15,355 nt of DNA. It comes from an uncultured Lachnospiraceae bacterium (lineage in GTDB: Bacteria; Bacillota; Clostridia; Lachnospirales; Lachnospiraceae). The stretch spans positions 1 to 15,355 of the forward strand of contig CAMWXF010000005.1 of assembly GCA_947178115.1 (NCBI GenBank), in the 5' to 3' direction. Shown in pieces: positions 5,685 through 14,200 of the stretch. Each line of letters begins with the position of its first letter. Position 1 is the first letter of the stretch. The translations under genes were made by a program, and so were the position numbers. The notes beneath the pieces were generated by a model. The model was not told the origin of the DNA. It saw nothing but the letters and a program-made list of their open reading frames with translations, and did no database searches.

Positions 5685-7676
5685 TTAATAATCCGCCACG
5701 TCGAAGGTCACCGTGATATCCTTGCCGCCATACAGCTTAAAGTAATTCTGTATGATACGATCCGTAACCACGTGGATATTCTCTTTATCCGTTCCCATCA
5801 GTACCACCAGGAACTGTGAACTGCTGTATCTGGTGCCTACGTCCACGCCCCGCAATGACTTACAGATCGCCTGCTCCATACACTGCATGGCAATCTCCAT
5901 ACGCTCCAGCTTGAGCTCGCTGCCGTCCGACGAAAAGAGCGTAAACAGAAGCAGCTGTGTCTCCTGCCTGCTTCTCTCTGAGAAGCGGGTAACAAACTCA
6001 TAAATATGCGCAAACTCGGTATACTCAACCTGAAATGCCCCGCTGCGGCTGTCGCGCGTTTTGATCATATTGATTACCGTCTCCAGATCGTTCTTGGACT
6101 GCTCCGGCGTGCGCACCATACCTGTGCTCTGGAAGAAGCCATAGCGGACATTCTCGTTCTGCTTCACGTGATACAGCGCCTTATCGGCCCGCTGATACAA
6201 TTCCTCATACTCATAACCGTCGGAACCCGACACACTGATACCGATCGATAACTGTGTTTCCTTAAGAATGTCCACTTCTTCCTGCTTCTTGGCAAAAGCA
6301 TCCAGTATCTCATTCACCATAACGATCGCCGCATCCCTGCTGCGCATTCCTTCCGCAAAATAGAGGAATTCGTCTCCGCCGGTTCTGCACACAACGCCCG
6401 TACTGCACACCTCGCGCAGTACATCCGCCGTCAGCTTCAAGGCATAGTCACCTGCCAGATGTCCGTGTACCTGGTTGATCCGTTTGAAATGATCCAGATC
6501 AAGGATCATAAGGCAGCCGCCCGCAGCCCGCAGTCCCATCTCAATCTCATTTACGCCCTTGCGCTTACTTAAGACACCTGTCAGATAATCCGTAGGCGCC
6601 TCCAGCACACTCTCACTGCCCATGGCGACGCCATAGATCTTCTCACTGTCAAAGATCGGCGATGCCATCTCGTCTTCGTGCATCCACTTCTGTTCCAGTG
6701 CGCCTTCCTTGATCAGCTCAATGAATATATCCACCAGTTCGGGATCCCACTGCGTTCCCTTACCTTTCCTCAATTCCTCCATCACGATATCATCGCTTAA
6801 TCTTCTCCGGTAAACGCGGTTGCTGGTCATGGCATCATAAGAATCCACAAGACCGATGATCCTTGCAACAAGCGGAATGGACTCCGCCTTAAGCCCTTCC
6901 GGATATCCCTTGCCGTCATAGCGCTCATGATGATATTGGGCCCCCACGTTGACATTCGGAAACATCTTAAAGTCCTTCAGTATCTCTGCACCCATGATGG
7001 TATGCCCTTTGATCAATCGAAACTCCAGATCCGTTAATCGAAAAGGCTTGTTGAGCACTGCATCGGGCACACCGATCTTACCGACATCATGTAACATAGC
7101 TACATAATATATGTTCTGAATCTCCTCCTCCGACCATCCCAGCCGCTGCGCCATCAGCTCAGAATAAGCCGCCACACGCATGGAGTGTCCTTTCGTGTAA
7201 TCATCTTTAGCATCCACTGTATTGGCAACCGTCATAATTGCCTGAATGGTGATGCGTTCCATCTCTCTTGTTTTCTCATCCAGTCTCCGCTGCAGATCCT
7301 TCCGATAGCCGTCCAGCTCCAGCGTACTCTTGATACGGCTCAGCATGATCTGCGGCTCAAAAGGCTTAGTGATAAAATCATTAGCTCCTACGCGAAAACA
7401 TTCCACTTCCGTCTCGGCGCTGCGATCAGCCGTCAGAAAGATAACCGGAATCTTACTCCACCGCCTGTCTGCCTGCAGCGCACGCATAACCTCATACCCA
7501 CCGATGTCGGGCATATTGATATCCAGCAGAATCAGATCCGGATTATGTCTGTCCAGATACTTATATGCCTGTTTCCCCGAGTTTACAGCAACTACCTTAT
7601 ACATCTCTCCCAACAGATTCTGTGCTGTTGATAATGTCAGTCTGTCATCATCGACAATTAAAATTATCTTCTTCAT
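5685..7676 (-). CDS. Response regulator: REC, HD-GYP, GGDEF and degenerate GGDEF domains
   Basis: This 663-residue cytoplasmic regulator looks made for c-di-GMP turnover. The receiver (1-120) has the acidic pocket D9-D11, phospho-acceptor D52, T82 and K104. The HD-GYP phosphodiesterase (about 145-325) has H164, HD at 196-197, H225, HH at 249-250, GYP at 257-259 and D278, the full metal set. A GGDEF domain (about 360-515) has D393, N401, D410 and an intact GGDEF at 433-437, but CSTG where the inhibitory RxxD would be. The last part (about 525-663) looks like a second GGDEF fold in which the motif is SSSQF (618-622), while RGVD (609-612) stands exactly where the RxxD I-site belongs. The ATG has GAGGG close upstream. 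It has its own candidate promoter and is followed by convergent sigG. No cognate kinase is in the window. Enzyme activities are inferred. Confidence 0.9.
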   Translation of the reverse strand: MKKIILIVDDDRLTLSTAQNLLGEMYKVVAVNSGKQAYKYLDRHNPDLILLDINMPDIGGYEVMRALQADRRWSKIPVIFLTADRSAETEVECFRVGANDFITKPFEPQIMLSRIKSTLELDGYRKDLQRRLDEKTREMERITIQAIMTVANTVDAKDDYTKGHSMRVAAYSELMAQRLGWSEEEIQNIYYVAMLHDVGKIGVPDAVLNKPFRLTDLEFRLIKGHTIMGAEILKDFKMFPNVNVGAQYHHERYDGKGYPEGLKAESIPLVARIIGLVDSYDAMTSNRVYRRRLSDDIVMEELRKGKGTQWDPELVDIFIELIKEGALEQKWMHEDEMASPIFDSEKIYGVAMGSESVLEAPTDYLTGVLSKRKGVNEIEMGLRAAGGCLMILDLDHFKRINQVHGHLAGDYALKLTADVLREVCSTGVVCRTGGDEFLYFAEGMRSRDAAIVMVNEILDAFAKKQEEVDILKETQLSIGISVSGSDGYEYEELYQRADKALYHVKQNENVRYGFFQSTGMVRTPEQSKNDLETVINMIKTRDSRSGAFQVEYTEFAHIYEFVTRFSERSRQETQLLLFTLFSSDGSELKLERMEIAMQCMEQAICKSLRGVDVGTRYSSSQFLVVLMGTDKENIHVVTDRIIQNYFKLYGGKDITVTFDVADY

Positions 7677-7771
7677 TCGCCCTCACACATATGTTTGTCC
7701 GTACCGCTTCTGTTCAAACACCTTCACATTTCAGAATAGTTATTAACCACAAAATGGAACACCTTAAACAT

Positions 7772-7800
7772 ATGATATCATCACGGACTCTAAAAATCAA
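7772..7800 (-). promoter_or_regulatory. Candidate sigma-A promoter of the response regulator gene
   Basis: The minus strand reads TTGATT (7795-7800), 17 bp, TATCAT (7772-7777). The matches are four of six and five of six. The -35 overlaps the sigE stop codon, so the promoter uses the end of sigE. The leader before the regulator's ATG would be about 90 nt. The gap 7677-7796 has no gene and no terminator-like hairpin, so readthrough from sigE is also possible. Confidence 0.4.
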
Positions 7801-8537
7801 TTATCTTTACTCATCTCCTTTTTCAGTCTGCGCATAATTTTCTTTTCCAGCCGTGAAATATAGGATTGTGAAATTCCTAACAATTCGGCAACTTCCTTCT
7901 GTGTCAGCTCCTTACCGTCCACGCTGCCCAGTCCAAACCGCAGTCTTATGATTGTCTGTTCTCTCTCTGTCAGCTTCGCGATTGCCTTGATCAACAGCTT
8001 GCGCTCCACCTCATTCTCCAGATCTTTATAGATCACATCCTCGTCCGTTCCCAAAATATCCGACAGCAGAAGTTCGTTTCCGTCCCAATCCACGTTGAGC
8101 GGTTCATCAATCGACACTTCCATCTTATGCTTGCTGTTTCTTCTCAGGTACATTAATATTTCATTCTCAATACAGCGCGATGCATAGGTCGCCAGCTTAA
8201 TGTTTTTCTCGGGATTAAACGTATTGATCGATTTGATCAGCCCGATGGTTCCGATGGATATCAGATCTTCCACGCCTACACCCGTATTATCAAATTTCTT
8301 GGCGATGTACACCACCAGTCTCAGATTATGTTCTATCAGAATCGCCTTGGCCTCATCCTCATACTCCGTGCCAAGATCGTTTATGATCGCGTTCTCCCTG
8401 TCGCTCTCAAGGGGCGGCGGCAGCACTTCCGTTCCGCCTATGTAATGAATATCTCCCTGCTTCGTCATAAGGAACCTTGAATCCTTATGTATCATCTTAA
8501 ATTGAACTTTGCCGGGAATTGCCACTTTAAAAACCAT
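7797..8537 (-). CDS. sigE: RNA polymerase sporulation sigma factor SigE precursor (early mother cell)
   Basis: Sigma-E drives early mother-cell transcription. It is made as inactive pro-sigma-E and cut by SpoIIGA. The 246-residue product carries the pro-sequence (about 1-31, with basic and hydrophobic residues interleaved, membrane-associating in Bacillus), then [12 protein letters not shown], where the mature protein starts. Region 2 contains [32 protein letters not shown] and [45 protein letters not shown] is very typical of sigma-E. Region 4 ends with the helix-turn-helix [17 protein letters not shown]. The ATG has AGGAGG 7 nt upstream, overlapping the spoIIGA stop 11 bp away, so the pair is coupled. 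The cleavage position is inferred from the Bacillus protein. Confidence 0.97.
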   Translation of the reverse strand: MVFKVAIPGKVQFKMIHKDSRFLMTKQGDIHYIGGTEVLPPPLESDRENAIINDLGTEYEDEAKAILIEHNLRLVVYIAKKFDNTGVGVEDLISIGTIGLIKSINTFNPEKNIKLATYASRCIENEILMYLRRNSKHKMEVSIDEPLNVDWDGNELLLSDILGTDEDVIYKDLENEVERKLLIKAIAKLTEREQTIIRLRFGLGSVDGKELTQKEVAELLGISQSYISRLEKKIMRRLKKEMSKDN

Positions 8538-8548
8538 TTTCCTTCCTC

Positions 8549-9361
8549 CTAGTCTTCTAATAGACGGGGGTGAAGTATCATCTGGTAGATACTCTCTTCC
8601 GGTATTCCCGTATTACAAACCGCTACAATAACATGTTCTTTTCTGATATGGCGTTCCTCATCTTCTATCAGGATCTCCGACAGTTCATAAGCATTCAGAA
8701 CTCCTCTTTCTCTGCCAATGCTCATAAACGGAACCGCATGATACTTCTCCGGCCTGAAACAGTCTGCAATCTGTCCTGCCAGTTTCTCACTGATCACACA
8801 TACCGGTTCCCCGGACACCGGATCTGTCAGATGATTACCCGTATCAAGAAGCGCACTGACCGGGATATCCCGGCCTGATTCCGGCACTCGGATCACTACC
8901 TTTTTCAGACTGTTCTCCTTTTTTCGCCTTAAGAATGCGACTATTTTTAACAGAATGAGATATGACAGATATCCTGTAACAAGTGTAACCGCAAGGCTCA
9001 CATTTCCTTTTAGAGCCGTTCTCAATCGATTCAGAATCCATATCATGGTACTGCCTAAAAAAAAACCACAGCCTGCCATCACAAAGCTTGCGTGAATTAA
9101 CTTTCTCTTATGACAGATTCTAAAAGTAACACATAGCATGCACATACTGACAGGGACCGCGCTTATAAGTATCCGGATTCCCACCGTACTAAGCGGCACC
9201 GATATCGCCCCGCAGACCATCAATGCTCCGAGCACCGCTCCCATCAGGATTCGTCCGTGCGTGGCAGTACACTTAAGAATCCGTCCGGCAAGAGATAACA
9301 AATACAGATTGCTCGTCATCTGCAGGATAAAAACACTGTCAATATATAATTTGTAATACAC
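8549..9361 (-). CDS. spoIIGA: Sigma-E processing peptidase SpoIIGA
   Basis: SpoIIGA is a septal membrane aspartic protease that removes the pro-sequence of sigma-E when signalled by SpoIIR from the forespore. The N-terminal half is hydrophobic with about five TM segments, and the C-terminal half is a cytoplasmic protease domain with the active-site motif LLDTGN (Asp at residue 173 from the chosen start) followed by DPVSGEPV. The 270 residues are normal. The frame is open to an ATG at 9418, but that ATG is part of the -35 element at 9413-9418 and has no ribosome binding site. The GTG at 9361 has GGAGGTGG just upstream, and its product, [14 protein letters not shown], begins as family members do. 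It is translationally linked to sigE, its substrate. Confidence 0.93.
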   Translation of the reverse strand: MYYKLYIDSVFILQMTSNLYLLSLAGRILKCTATHGRILMGAVLGALMVCGAISVPLSTVGIRILISAVPVSMCMLCVTFRICHKRKLIHASFVMAGCGFFLGSTMIWILNRLRTALKGNVSLAVTLVTGYLSYLILLKIVAFLRRKKENSLKKVVIRVPESGRDIPVSALLDTGNHLTDPVSGEPVCVISEKLAGQIADCFRPEKYHAVPFMSIGRERGVLNAYELSEILIEDEERHIRKEHVIVAVCNTGIPEESIYQMILHPRLLED

Positions 9362-9385
9362 ATCCCACCTCCGTGTTTCTGCTTT

Positions 9386-9418
9386 ATTATAAAAAATGTC
9401 CGGAGAATATTCTGTCAT
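9386..9418 (-). promoter_or_regulatory. Promoter of spoIIGA-sigE with 21-bp spacing (spoIIG type)
   Basis: The minus strand shows ATGACA (9413-9418), a 21-bp spacer and TATAAT (9386-9391). Nothing like a -35 is found at 17 bp from this exact -10. The Bacillus spoIIG promoter is the textbook case of a sigma-A promoter with about 22 bp between hexamers that needs phosphorylated Spo0A. I saw no exact TGTCGAA box; the nearest is TGTCATA on the plus strand, overlapping the -35. It lies between the ftsZ terminator and the spoIIGA GTG. Confidence 0.6.
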
Positions 9419-9460
9419 AATCAGGGAGCATTTCCACTATTTTTGCAGACAGATAGCAAC

Positions 9461-9493
9461 AAAAAACCACAGGATATCCTATCTATCCTGTGG
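9461..9493 (-). terminator. Intrinsic terminator of ftsZ
   Basis: Arms 9484-9493 and 9467-9476 (CCACAGGATA and TATCCTGTGG on the minus strand) form a perfect 10-bp stem with a 7-nt loop, followed by six T and GTTGC. It stands about 30 bp after the ftsZ stop and separates the division cluster from spoIIGA-sigE. Confidence 0.93.
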
Positions 9494-9522
9494 TCATTAA
9501 ATCAATTTTATGCCCGGCTATA

Positions 9523-10734
9523 CTATTTACTTCTTAAGAAATCCGGAATCTTTAAGGATTTCTCCTCGACAGAGCTCTTGATATCTGCGGTCTTACCTAT
9601 ACCGCCGATGGTCTTAAGCTGTGCCGCTCCGGCTTGTCCTGCCATACCGCCTGCCTGTTTCGCGCCGCCGGCAGCGAAATTACCCAGTCCAGCACCGGGC
9701 ATCGTCCCAACGGTCTGCTTGCCCTGCAGCGATGTAGGCGTTATGTAGCCGGACTTGAATCCGAGTCCGCTCATCTGTCTTGCCTTCTCTTCGATTCCCG
9801 TAGCAATAATCGTGATATTGCATGTATCGTTCATATTGACATCATACATAGCACCGAAAATAATATTGACGTCGTCACCCGTAAGCTCCTGCACATAACT
9901 TGCCGCATCATTGGCATCCGCCAGTGAAATATCCCCGGATACATTAATGATAACATGCGTTGCACCGGAAATAGTAGTCTCCAGAAGCGGACTCTCCACT
10001 GCCATTTTAACAGCCTCACTCGCCTTGTCATCGCCCTTACCTGTACCGATTCCGATATGCGCGATACCCTTGTCCTTCATAACTGTCTGCACATCTGCAA
10101 AGTCAAGGTTGATTACGGAAGGTACGTTAATCAGATCCGTAATGCCCTGCACAGCCTGCTGCAGCACTTCGTCCGCCTTCTTCAGCGCATCCGGCATGGT
10201 TGTCCTTCTGTCAACGATTTCCAGCAGTTTATCATTCGGAATCACGATCAACGTGTCTACATTATCCTTAATCTTATCAATACCCGCCAAGGCATTGGTC
10301 ATACGCGCTTTCGCCTCAAAACGGAAAGGCTTGGTCACTACGCCTACCGTCAGGATGCCCATATCCTTGGCAAGCTTGGCAACCACAGGTGCCGCACCCG
10401 TACCGGTTCCGCCACCCATACCGCAAGTAACGAATACCATATCCGCACCCTTAAGCGCCGCCGCCACCTCGTCAGAGCTCTCCTCCGCCGCTTTCTCACC
10501 GATCTCCGGCTTGGCTCCCGCTCCTAAACCTTTCGTCAGTTTCTCGCCGATCTGTAACAGTGTAGGCGCCTTGCACAACTGTAATGCCTGTTTATCCGTA
10601 TTGATTCCGATAAACTCTACACCGTCTATTTCTTCGTCTATCATTCTATTTACAGCATTATTGCCTGCGCCCCCGACACCCACTACGATGATCTTAGCAG
10701 CAGACTCAGCATCATTCGACTTAATCTCAAGCAA
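9523..10734 (-). CDS. ftsZ: Cell division protein FtsZ
   Basis: FtsZ is the tubulin-like GTPase that forms the cytokinetic ring and, in spore formers, the polar septum. The product is 403 residues. Visible are the nucleotide loop [12 protein letters not shown] (20-31), the tubulin signature GGGTGTG (107-113), the T7 catalytic loop NLDFAD (209-214), a Gly/Ala-rich linker (about 340-375), and the C-terminal peptide KIPDFLR that binds FtsA, SepF or EzrA partners. The start is TTG: AGGAGG stands 7 nt upstream, and the product then begins [19 protein letters not shown], as clostridial FtsZ does. An ATG 12 codons further up (10770) has no ribosome binding site and lies at the expected transcription start. 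The gene has its own promoter and terminator. No ftsA precedes it. Confidence 0.97.
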   Translation of the reverse strand: MLEIKSNDAESAAKIIVVGVGGAGNNAVNRMIDEEIDGVEFIGINTDKQALQLCKAPTLLQIGEKLTKGLGAGAKPEIGEKAAEESSDEVAAALKGADMVFVTCGMGGGTGTGAAPVVAKLAKDMGILTVGVVTKPFRFEAKARMTNALAGIDKIKDNVDTLIVIPNDKLLEIVDRRTTMPDALKKADEVLQQAVQGITDLINVPSVINLDFADVQTVMKDKGIAHIGIGTGKGDDKASEAVKMAVESPLLETTISGATHVIINVSGDISLADANDAASYVQELTGDDVNIIFGAMYDVNMNDTCNITIIATGIEEKARQMSGLGFKSGYITPTSLQGKQTVGTMPGAGLGNFAAGGAKQAGGMAGQAGAAQLKTIGGIGKTADIKSSVEEKSLKIPDFLRSK

Positions 10735-10775
10735 GGTGATTCCTCCTTCTGTTTCCCCATAAACTCTCATAGATT

Positions 10776-10804
10776 ATCATATAATTATTTTCCCAAATTC
10801 GCAA
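10776..10804 (-). promoter_or_regulatory. Sigma-A promoter of ftsZ
   Basis: The minus strand reads TTGCGA (10799-10804), a 17-bp spacer and TATGAT (10776-10781). The matches are four and five of six with ideal spacing. Transcription should start near 10769, about 35 nt before the TTG start of ftsZ. It lets ftsZ be expressed apart from the genes upstream, for which no terminator is seen. Confidence 0.65.
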
Positions 10805-10837
10805 CCCATTTTTTTGCTTTTTTATGAAAACCTCCGT

Positions 10838-11680
10838 TTAATCCTGCTCGAAAGTGTACGATTTCGTATCTTCACTGTATTCCCGCATATTCAATGTGCC
10901 CTCTTTTCCGAGCAAATCAGGAAGAATATATTGCAGTTTCATGATCTTCTCATCAATATACCGATCGTCTCCCAGCGCGACCTTCGCCTCTCCGAACATC
11001 AGCGTGACCTGATACGACGGATCAAAATAGATTCTGTCTGCGGACATGGAATATCTTTCCAACTGCTGTGTAATATTCAGTATCTCATCAAACACATCCG
11101 TTTTCTCCACCGGCAGCGGTTCATGCAGGATCACATGATCAAATGACAACCCTGTCACCTGAGGAATACCCTCCGTTTCCTCCGTGGAAGTCTCCACCAC
11201 GATACCGTCCTTATCAAAGTACACATAGCGTCCCAGATAGGATACGTATCCCGCCAGCGCTTTCTCATATACAATAATGCGAATTGTGTCTTTGGCTTCG
11301 ATCTCCACATCCATCGTCTGGATAAATGGAATATCTTCCATTCCCTTATCCTTATATTTTAAAGAAAGAAACAACGAGTTGTTGCCAAGCCTGCCGCCCA
11401 TCACCATCTCTATAATCTCTTCGTTGGTATAATGGACGTTCCCTTCCACATACACTGTAGTGACCGTATAATTTTGAATGATATATACATATCCCCCGAC
11501 CAGCACAAACAGCAGAAGAAGCAGCGCAACGGACAGAATCACCATCCTTTTACTCTTGCTGAAGCGCAGTTTTTCTTTCCGTCCGCCTTTCCTCTTCTCC
11601 GTCTCTAAGTCGTTGTTTTTGACAAGCCGCAGATTGGGATTACTCTTCTTTACTTTTCTAACCGTTTTCTTATTCGCCAT
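10838..11680 (-). CDS. ftsQ: Cell division protein DivIB/FtsQ
   Basis: This bitopic septal protein works with DivIC/FtsB and FtsL to license septal wall synthesis. The 280-residue product has a basic cytoplasmic tail (1-45, many Lys and Arg), one TM helix (about 46-68), a POTRA domain (about 73-141, starting VTTVYVEGNVHYTNEEIIEMV) and a beta domain (to about 265) with LGRYVYFDKDGIVVE and a GIPQVTG turn. That is the DivIB/FtsQ plan. The ATG at 11680 has GAGG 7 nt upstream; a TTG two codons earlier is possible but unnecessary. It sits between murA (30 bp) and ftsZ. The Bacillus name is divIB. Confidence 0.9.
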   Translation of the reverse strand: MANKKTVRKVKKSNPNLRLVKNNDLETEKRKGGRKEKLRFSKSKRMVILSVALLLLLFVLVGGYVYIIQNYTVTTVYVEGNVHYTNEEIIEMVMGGRLGNNSLFLSLKYKDKGMEDIPFIQTMDVEIEAKDTIRIIVYEKALAGYVSYLGRYVYFDKDGIVVETSTEETEGIPQVTGLSFDHVILHEPLPVEKTDVFDEILNITQQLERYSMSADRIYFDPSYQVTLMFGEAKVALGDDRYIDEKIMKLQYILPDLLGKEGTLNMREYSEDTKSYTFEQD

Positions 11681-11710
11681 CTGCAAACCTCATGTCATTT
11701 ATATACCGCG

Positions 11711-12961
11711 CTAAGCCAGTTCTATATCCGCCCCTAATTCCCGCAGGCTGAGTACGATGTCCTCGTATCCTCTGTCGATATAATGCCGGTTTGTCACGAT
11801 ACTGGTACCTTCCGCCGCCAGAGCCGCTACCACAAGCGCCGCGCCGCCGCGCAGTTCCTCCGCCTGTACAATGGCTCCGTGGAGTCTGCTGTTTCCGTCG
11901 ATATAAGCCGTGCTGCCCTGTACGGTAATGCCGGCTCCCATTTTACACAGTTCCGGCACTATGCGAAAGCGATTCTCAAACACGGTCTCCTCTATGCGCC
12001 CATCATGCCCGGACATGGCCATGACCACCATAAAAGGAGACTGCATATCCGTGGGAAATGCCGGATAACATCCCGTTGTTATACTGTGGCATGTACTCTC
12101 ATGATCCCTTCCGGTCACCATAATTCCCTCCAGCTCATATTCGATTGCCGCTCCCATCAAGGCAGCCGTCTCCAGCACACTTTCCATATGATGCACCGGC
12201 GCATTTCTTAGGAAAACACGTCCTCCGGTACACATGCACGCACATAGATACGTTCCCGCCACAATGCGGTCTGCCGGAATACGGTATCTGACCGGATTAA
12301 GTTTCTCCACCCCGTGAATGACCAGCCGATCCGTTCCGCTTCCTTCAATCTGTGCACCCGCACTGATCAGGAATTCACAAAGCGCCTGTATCTCCGGTTC
12401 TCTCGCCGCCGGTTCGATGACTGTTTCTCCTTGTGCCAATACTGCCGCCAGAATCAGATTCTCCGTCACGCCGACACTGACAAAAGGCATCTGCAGCACA
12501 GTACCCTTAAGCCCGGCCGCCTCCGCACAAAACCCTGTCCCGGTTTCCTCTATCGCAACCCCCATCTTACGAAGCATTCGAAGATGCAGATCGATAGGTC
12601 TTGCGCCGATCACGCAGCCACCGGGATTTTCCATACAGACATATCCCGTTCTGGCAAGCAGCGCACCTAACAGCATGATGGAAGATCGCATCACACCCAC
12701 GGAATCCGAAGGCATGTCACACTCTGACAGGCTCTCGGTATTCACCCGCACAAGCGCCCCTTCCCGCTCCACCTTGCACCCCAGACTCTTAAGCAAACGC
12801 TGCATATGATAGACATCGGAGATGTCCGGACAATTCTCTATCTCACAAGTACCGCTTATCAGAAGTGTCGCTGCAAGAATCGGCAGCGACGCATTTTTTG
12901 ACCCTTGTATCGTGGTCTGACCGCTCAGACGTTTACCCCCATAGATACGAATAGCGTCCAT
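11711..12961 (-). CDS. murA: UDP-N-acetylglucosamine 1-carboxyvinyltransferase
   Basis: MurA transfers enolpyruvate from PEP to UDP-GlcNAc, the first committed step of peptidoglycan synthesis, in the cytoplasm. The 416-residue product has the two-domain inside-out barrel pattern. It carries GSKNASLP with the conserved K22-N23, and R92 in GVMRSSIM. The active-site loop PGGCVIGARPIDLH has the nucleophilic Cys at 116, which is also the fosfomycin target. Cys rather than Asp at this place predicts sensitivity of the enzyme to that drug. PTDMQSPF and FENRF in the second half are also typical. The start has GAGGTAAAGGA upstream. Clostridia often have two murA copies; whether this is the main one cannot be seen. 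Between it and ftsW there are 72 bp with no terminator and only a weak promoter candidate. Confidence 0.95.
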   Translation of the reverse strand: MDAIRIYGGKRLSGQTTIQGSKNASLPILAATLLISGTCEIENCPDISDVYHMQRLLKSLGCKVEREGALVRVNTESLSECDMPSDSVGVMRSSIMLLGALLARTGYVCMENPGGCVIGARPIDLHLRMLRKMGVAIEETGTGFCAEAAGLKGTVLQMPFVSVGVTENLILAAVLAQGETVIEPAAREPEIQALCEFLISAGAQIEGSGTDRLVIHGVEKLNPVRYRIPADRIVAGTYLCACMCTGGRVFLRNAPVHHMESVLETAALMGAAIEYELEGIMVTGRDHESTCHSITTGCYPAFPTDMQSPFMVVMAMSGHDGRIEETVFENRFRIVPELCKMGAGITVQGSTAYIDGNSRLHGAIVQAEELRGGAALVVAALAAEGTSIVTNRHYIDRGYEDIVLSLRELGADIELA

Positions 12962-13033
12962 ATTCCTTTACCTCGAATCTAAAATATGACCTATTCTATC
13001 TATATGGTTTTAAGAATAAAAGTTATCTTGTCC

Positions 13034-14200
13034 CTACAAATCTTTAAGCCTTATACCCCTTGCCACGCTTAGGACAAGTCCGATCTCTATGAGTAAAAAC
13101 ATTACAGACGAACCGCCGTAACTGATAAAGGGAAGCGATATTCCGGTGTTGGGAATGGTATTGGTCACAACCGCAATATTTAAAATCACCTGAATGGCGA
13201 TATGCCCCAATACGCCTACCACAAGCAGCGCTCCGAACAGATCCGGCGCATTGTTTGCGATCACCATAAACCGCCAGATCAACATGATAAACATGATGAT
13301 CACGGCAAATCCGCCAAACAGCCCCAGCTCCTCGCAGATAATGGAGAAGATCATATCGTTCTGTGCCTCCGGCAGGAAACCTAATTTCTGCATACTGGCT
13401 CCCAGTCCTTTACCCAGCACGCCGCCGGAACCGATGGCGTAAAGCGCCTGTATGGTCTGAAATCCCTTGCCGCTGGCATAAGCCTCCGGGTCCAGCCATG
13501 CCAGAATACGCGCGCCGCGGAAATCCAGACTGTCGGCCTGGGATGCCGCCATTTGTACAATAGCAAAAACGATTGCCGCCGCACCCGCTGCCGCTGCGAG
13601 TCCCAGAAGGATGAACCGCTTGTAATCCGGACAGGAGACAAACAGCATAAGCACTGCAATCCCCACGACGATAATCGCCGAACTCATATTCTGCGTGATT
13701 TTCCATAACATGAGCGCGATCGGCATGGGAACAAGCAGAACCATCCAGAACCCCTTACGGTATCGTATCTGTTTTCCCATGGTACAGATCATACTGGCAA
13801 GAAACAATATCATGCACAGCTTCGCGACCTCCGCCGGCTGCAGGGAGATCGGTCCTATGTACAGCCATCTCTTTGCACCGTGGGACTCATGCCCGAACGG
13901 AATAATTAACAGAATCAGCACCACCGATACAAGATAACCGATCACCGCAAAACGCTCCCAGAAATGATACGGGATATTCGCCACCACCAGCATGGCGATA
14001 AGCCCCAGTATCGTAGCAAACAATTGCTTCTTCAAGTAGTATGCCGCGTTATTGAAATCCAGATTGGCCTCATAGGAACTGGTAGAATACACCATGACCA
14101 ATCCGAATCCCAGCAGGAACAGTACGATGAATAACAGGCTGTAATCCATAAAATTTTCACTATTCGATTGTCTTCTCCTGGAAGAGTTTCTCTGTGCCAC
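13034..14200 (-). CDS. ftsW: Lipid II polymerase FtsW (SEDS family)
   Basis: FtsW is a multi-span membrane glycosyltransferase of the SEDS family that polymerises lipid II into septal glycan with a class B PBP. The 388-residue product has about ten TM segments after a basic N-terminus (MAQRNSSRRRQ). Family motifs are GAKRWLYIGPISLQPAE, the loop LGFLPEAQNDMIFSIICEELG, which contains the conserved catalytic Asp, and NTGISLPFISYGGSS near the C-terminus. The start is GTG, placed directly after the murD TAG, with GGAGG inside the end of murD, so the two are coupled. In spore formers the close relatives SpoVE and RodA look alike. The location between murD and murA favours the division or SpoVE branch over RodA. 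Confidence 0.92.
   Translation of the reverse strand: MAQRNSSRRRQSNSENFMDYSLLFIVLFLLGFGLVMVYSTSSYEANLDFNNAAYYLKKQLFATILGLIAMLVVANIPYHFWERFAVIGYLVSVVLILLIIPFGHESHGAKRWLYIGPISLQPAEVAKLCMILFLASMICTMGKQIRYRKGFWMVLLVPMPIALMLWKITQNMSSAIIVVGIAVLMLFVSCPDYKRFILLGLAAAAGAAAIVFAIVQMAASQADSLDFRGARILAWLDPEAYASGKGFQTIQALYAIGSGGVLGKGLGASMQKLGFLPEAQNDMIFSIICEELGLFGGFAVIIMFIMLIWRFMVIANNAPDLFGALLVVGVLGHIAIQVILNIAVVTNTIPNTGISLPFISYGGSSVMFLLIEIGLVLSVARGIRLKDL

Noticed and set aside
9362..9460. Exact Spo0A box (TGTCGAA) at the spoIIGA promoter
   Set aside because: No exact copy on either strand; the best partial matches (TGTCATA, TGTCTGC) are too weak to annotate.
9911..10762. A 283-codon open frame on the plus strand across ftsZ
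   Set aside because: It is antisense to the strongly recognisable ftsZ, has a Ser/Pro/Ile-rich composition typical of a mirror frame and no ribosome binding site of its own.
12962..13033. Promoter between ftsW and murA (TTTTAT, 17 bp, TAGAAT)
   Set aside because: The -10 is fair but the -35 is poor; murA is easily read from upstream since no terminator is visible.
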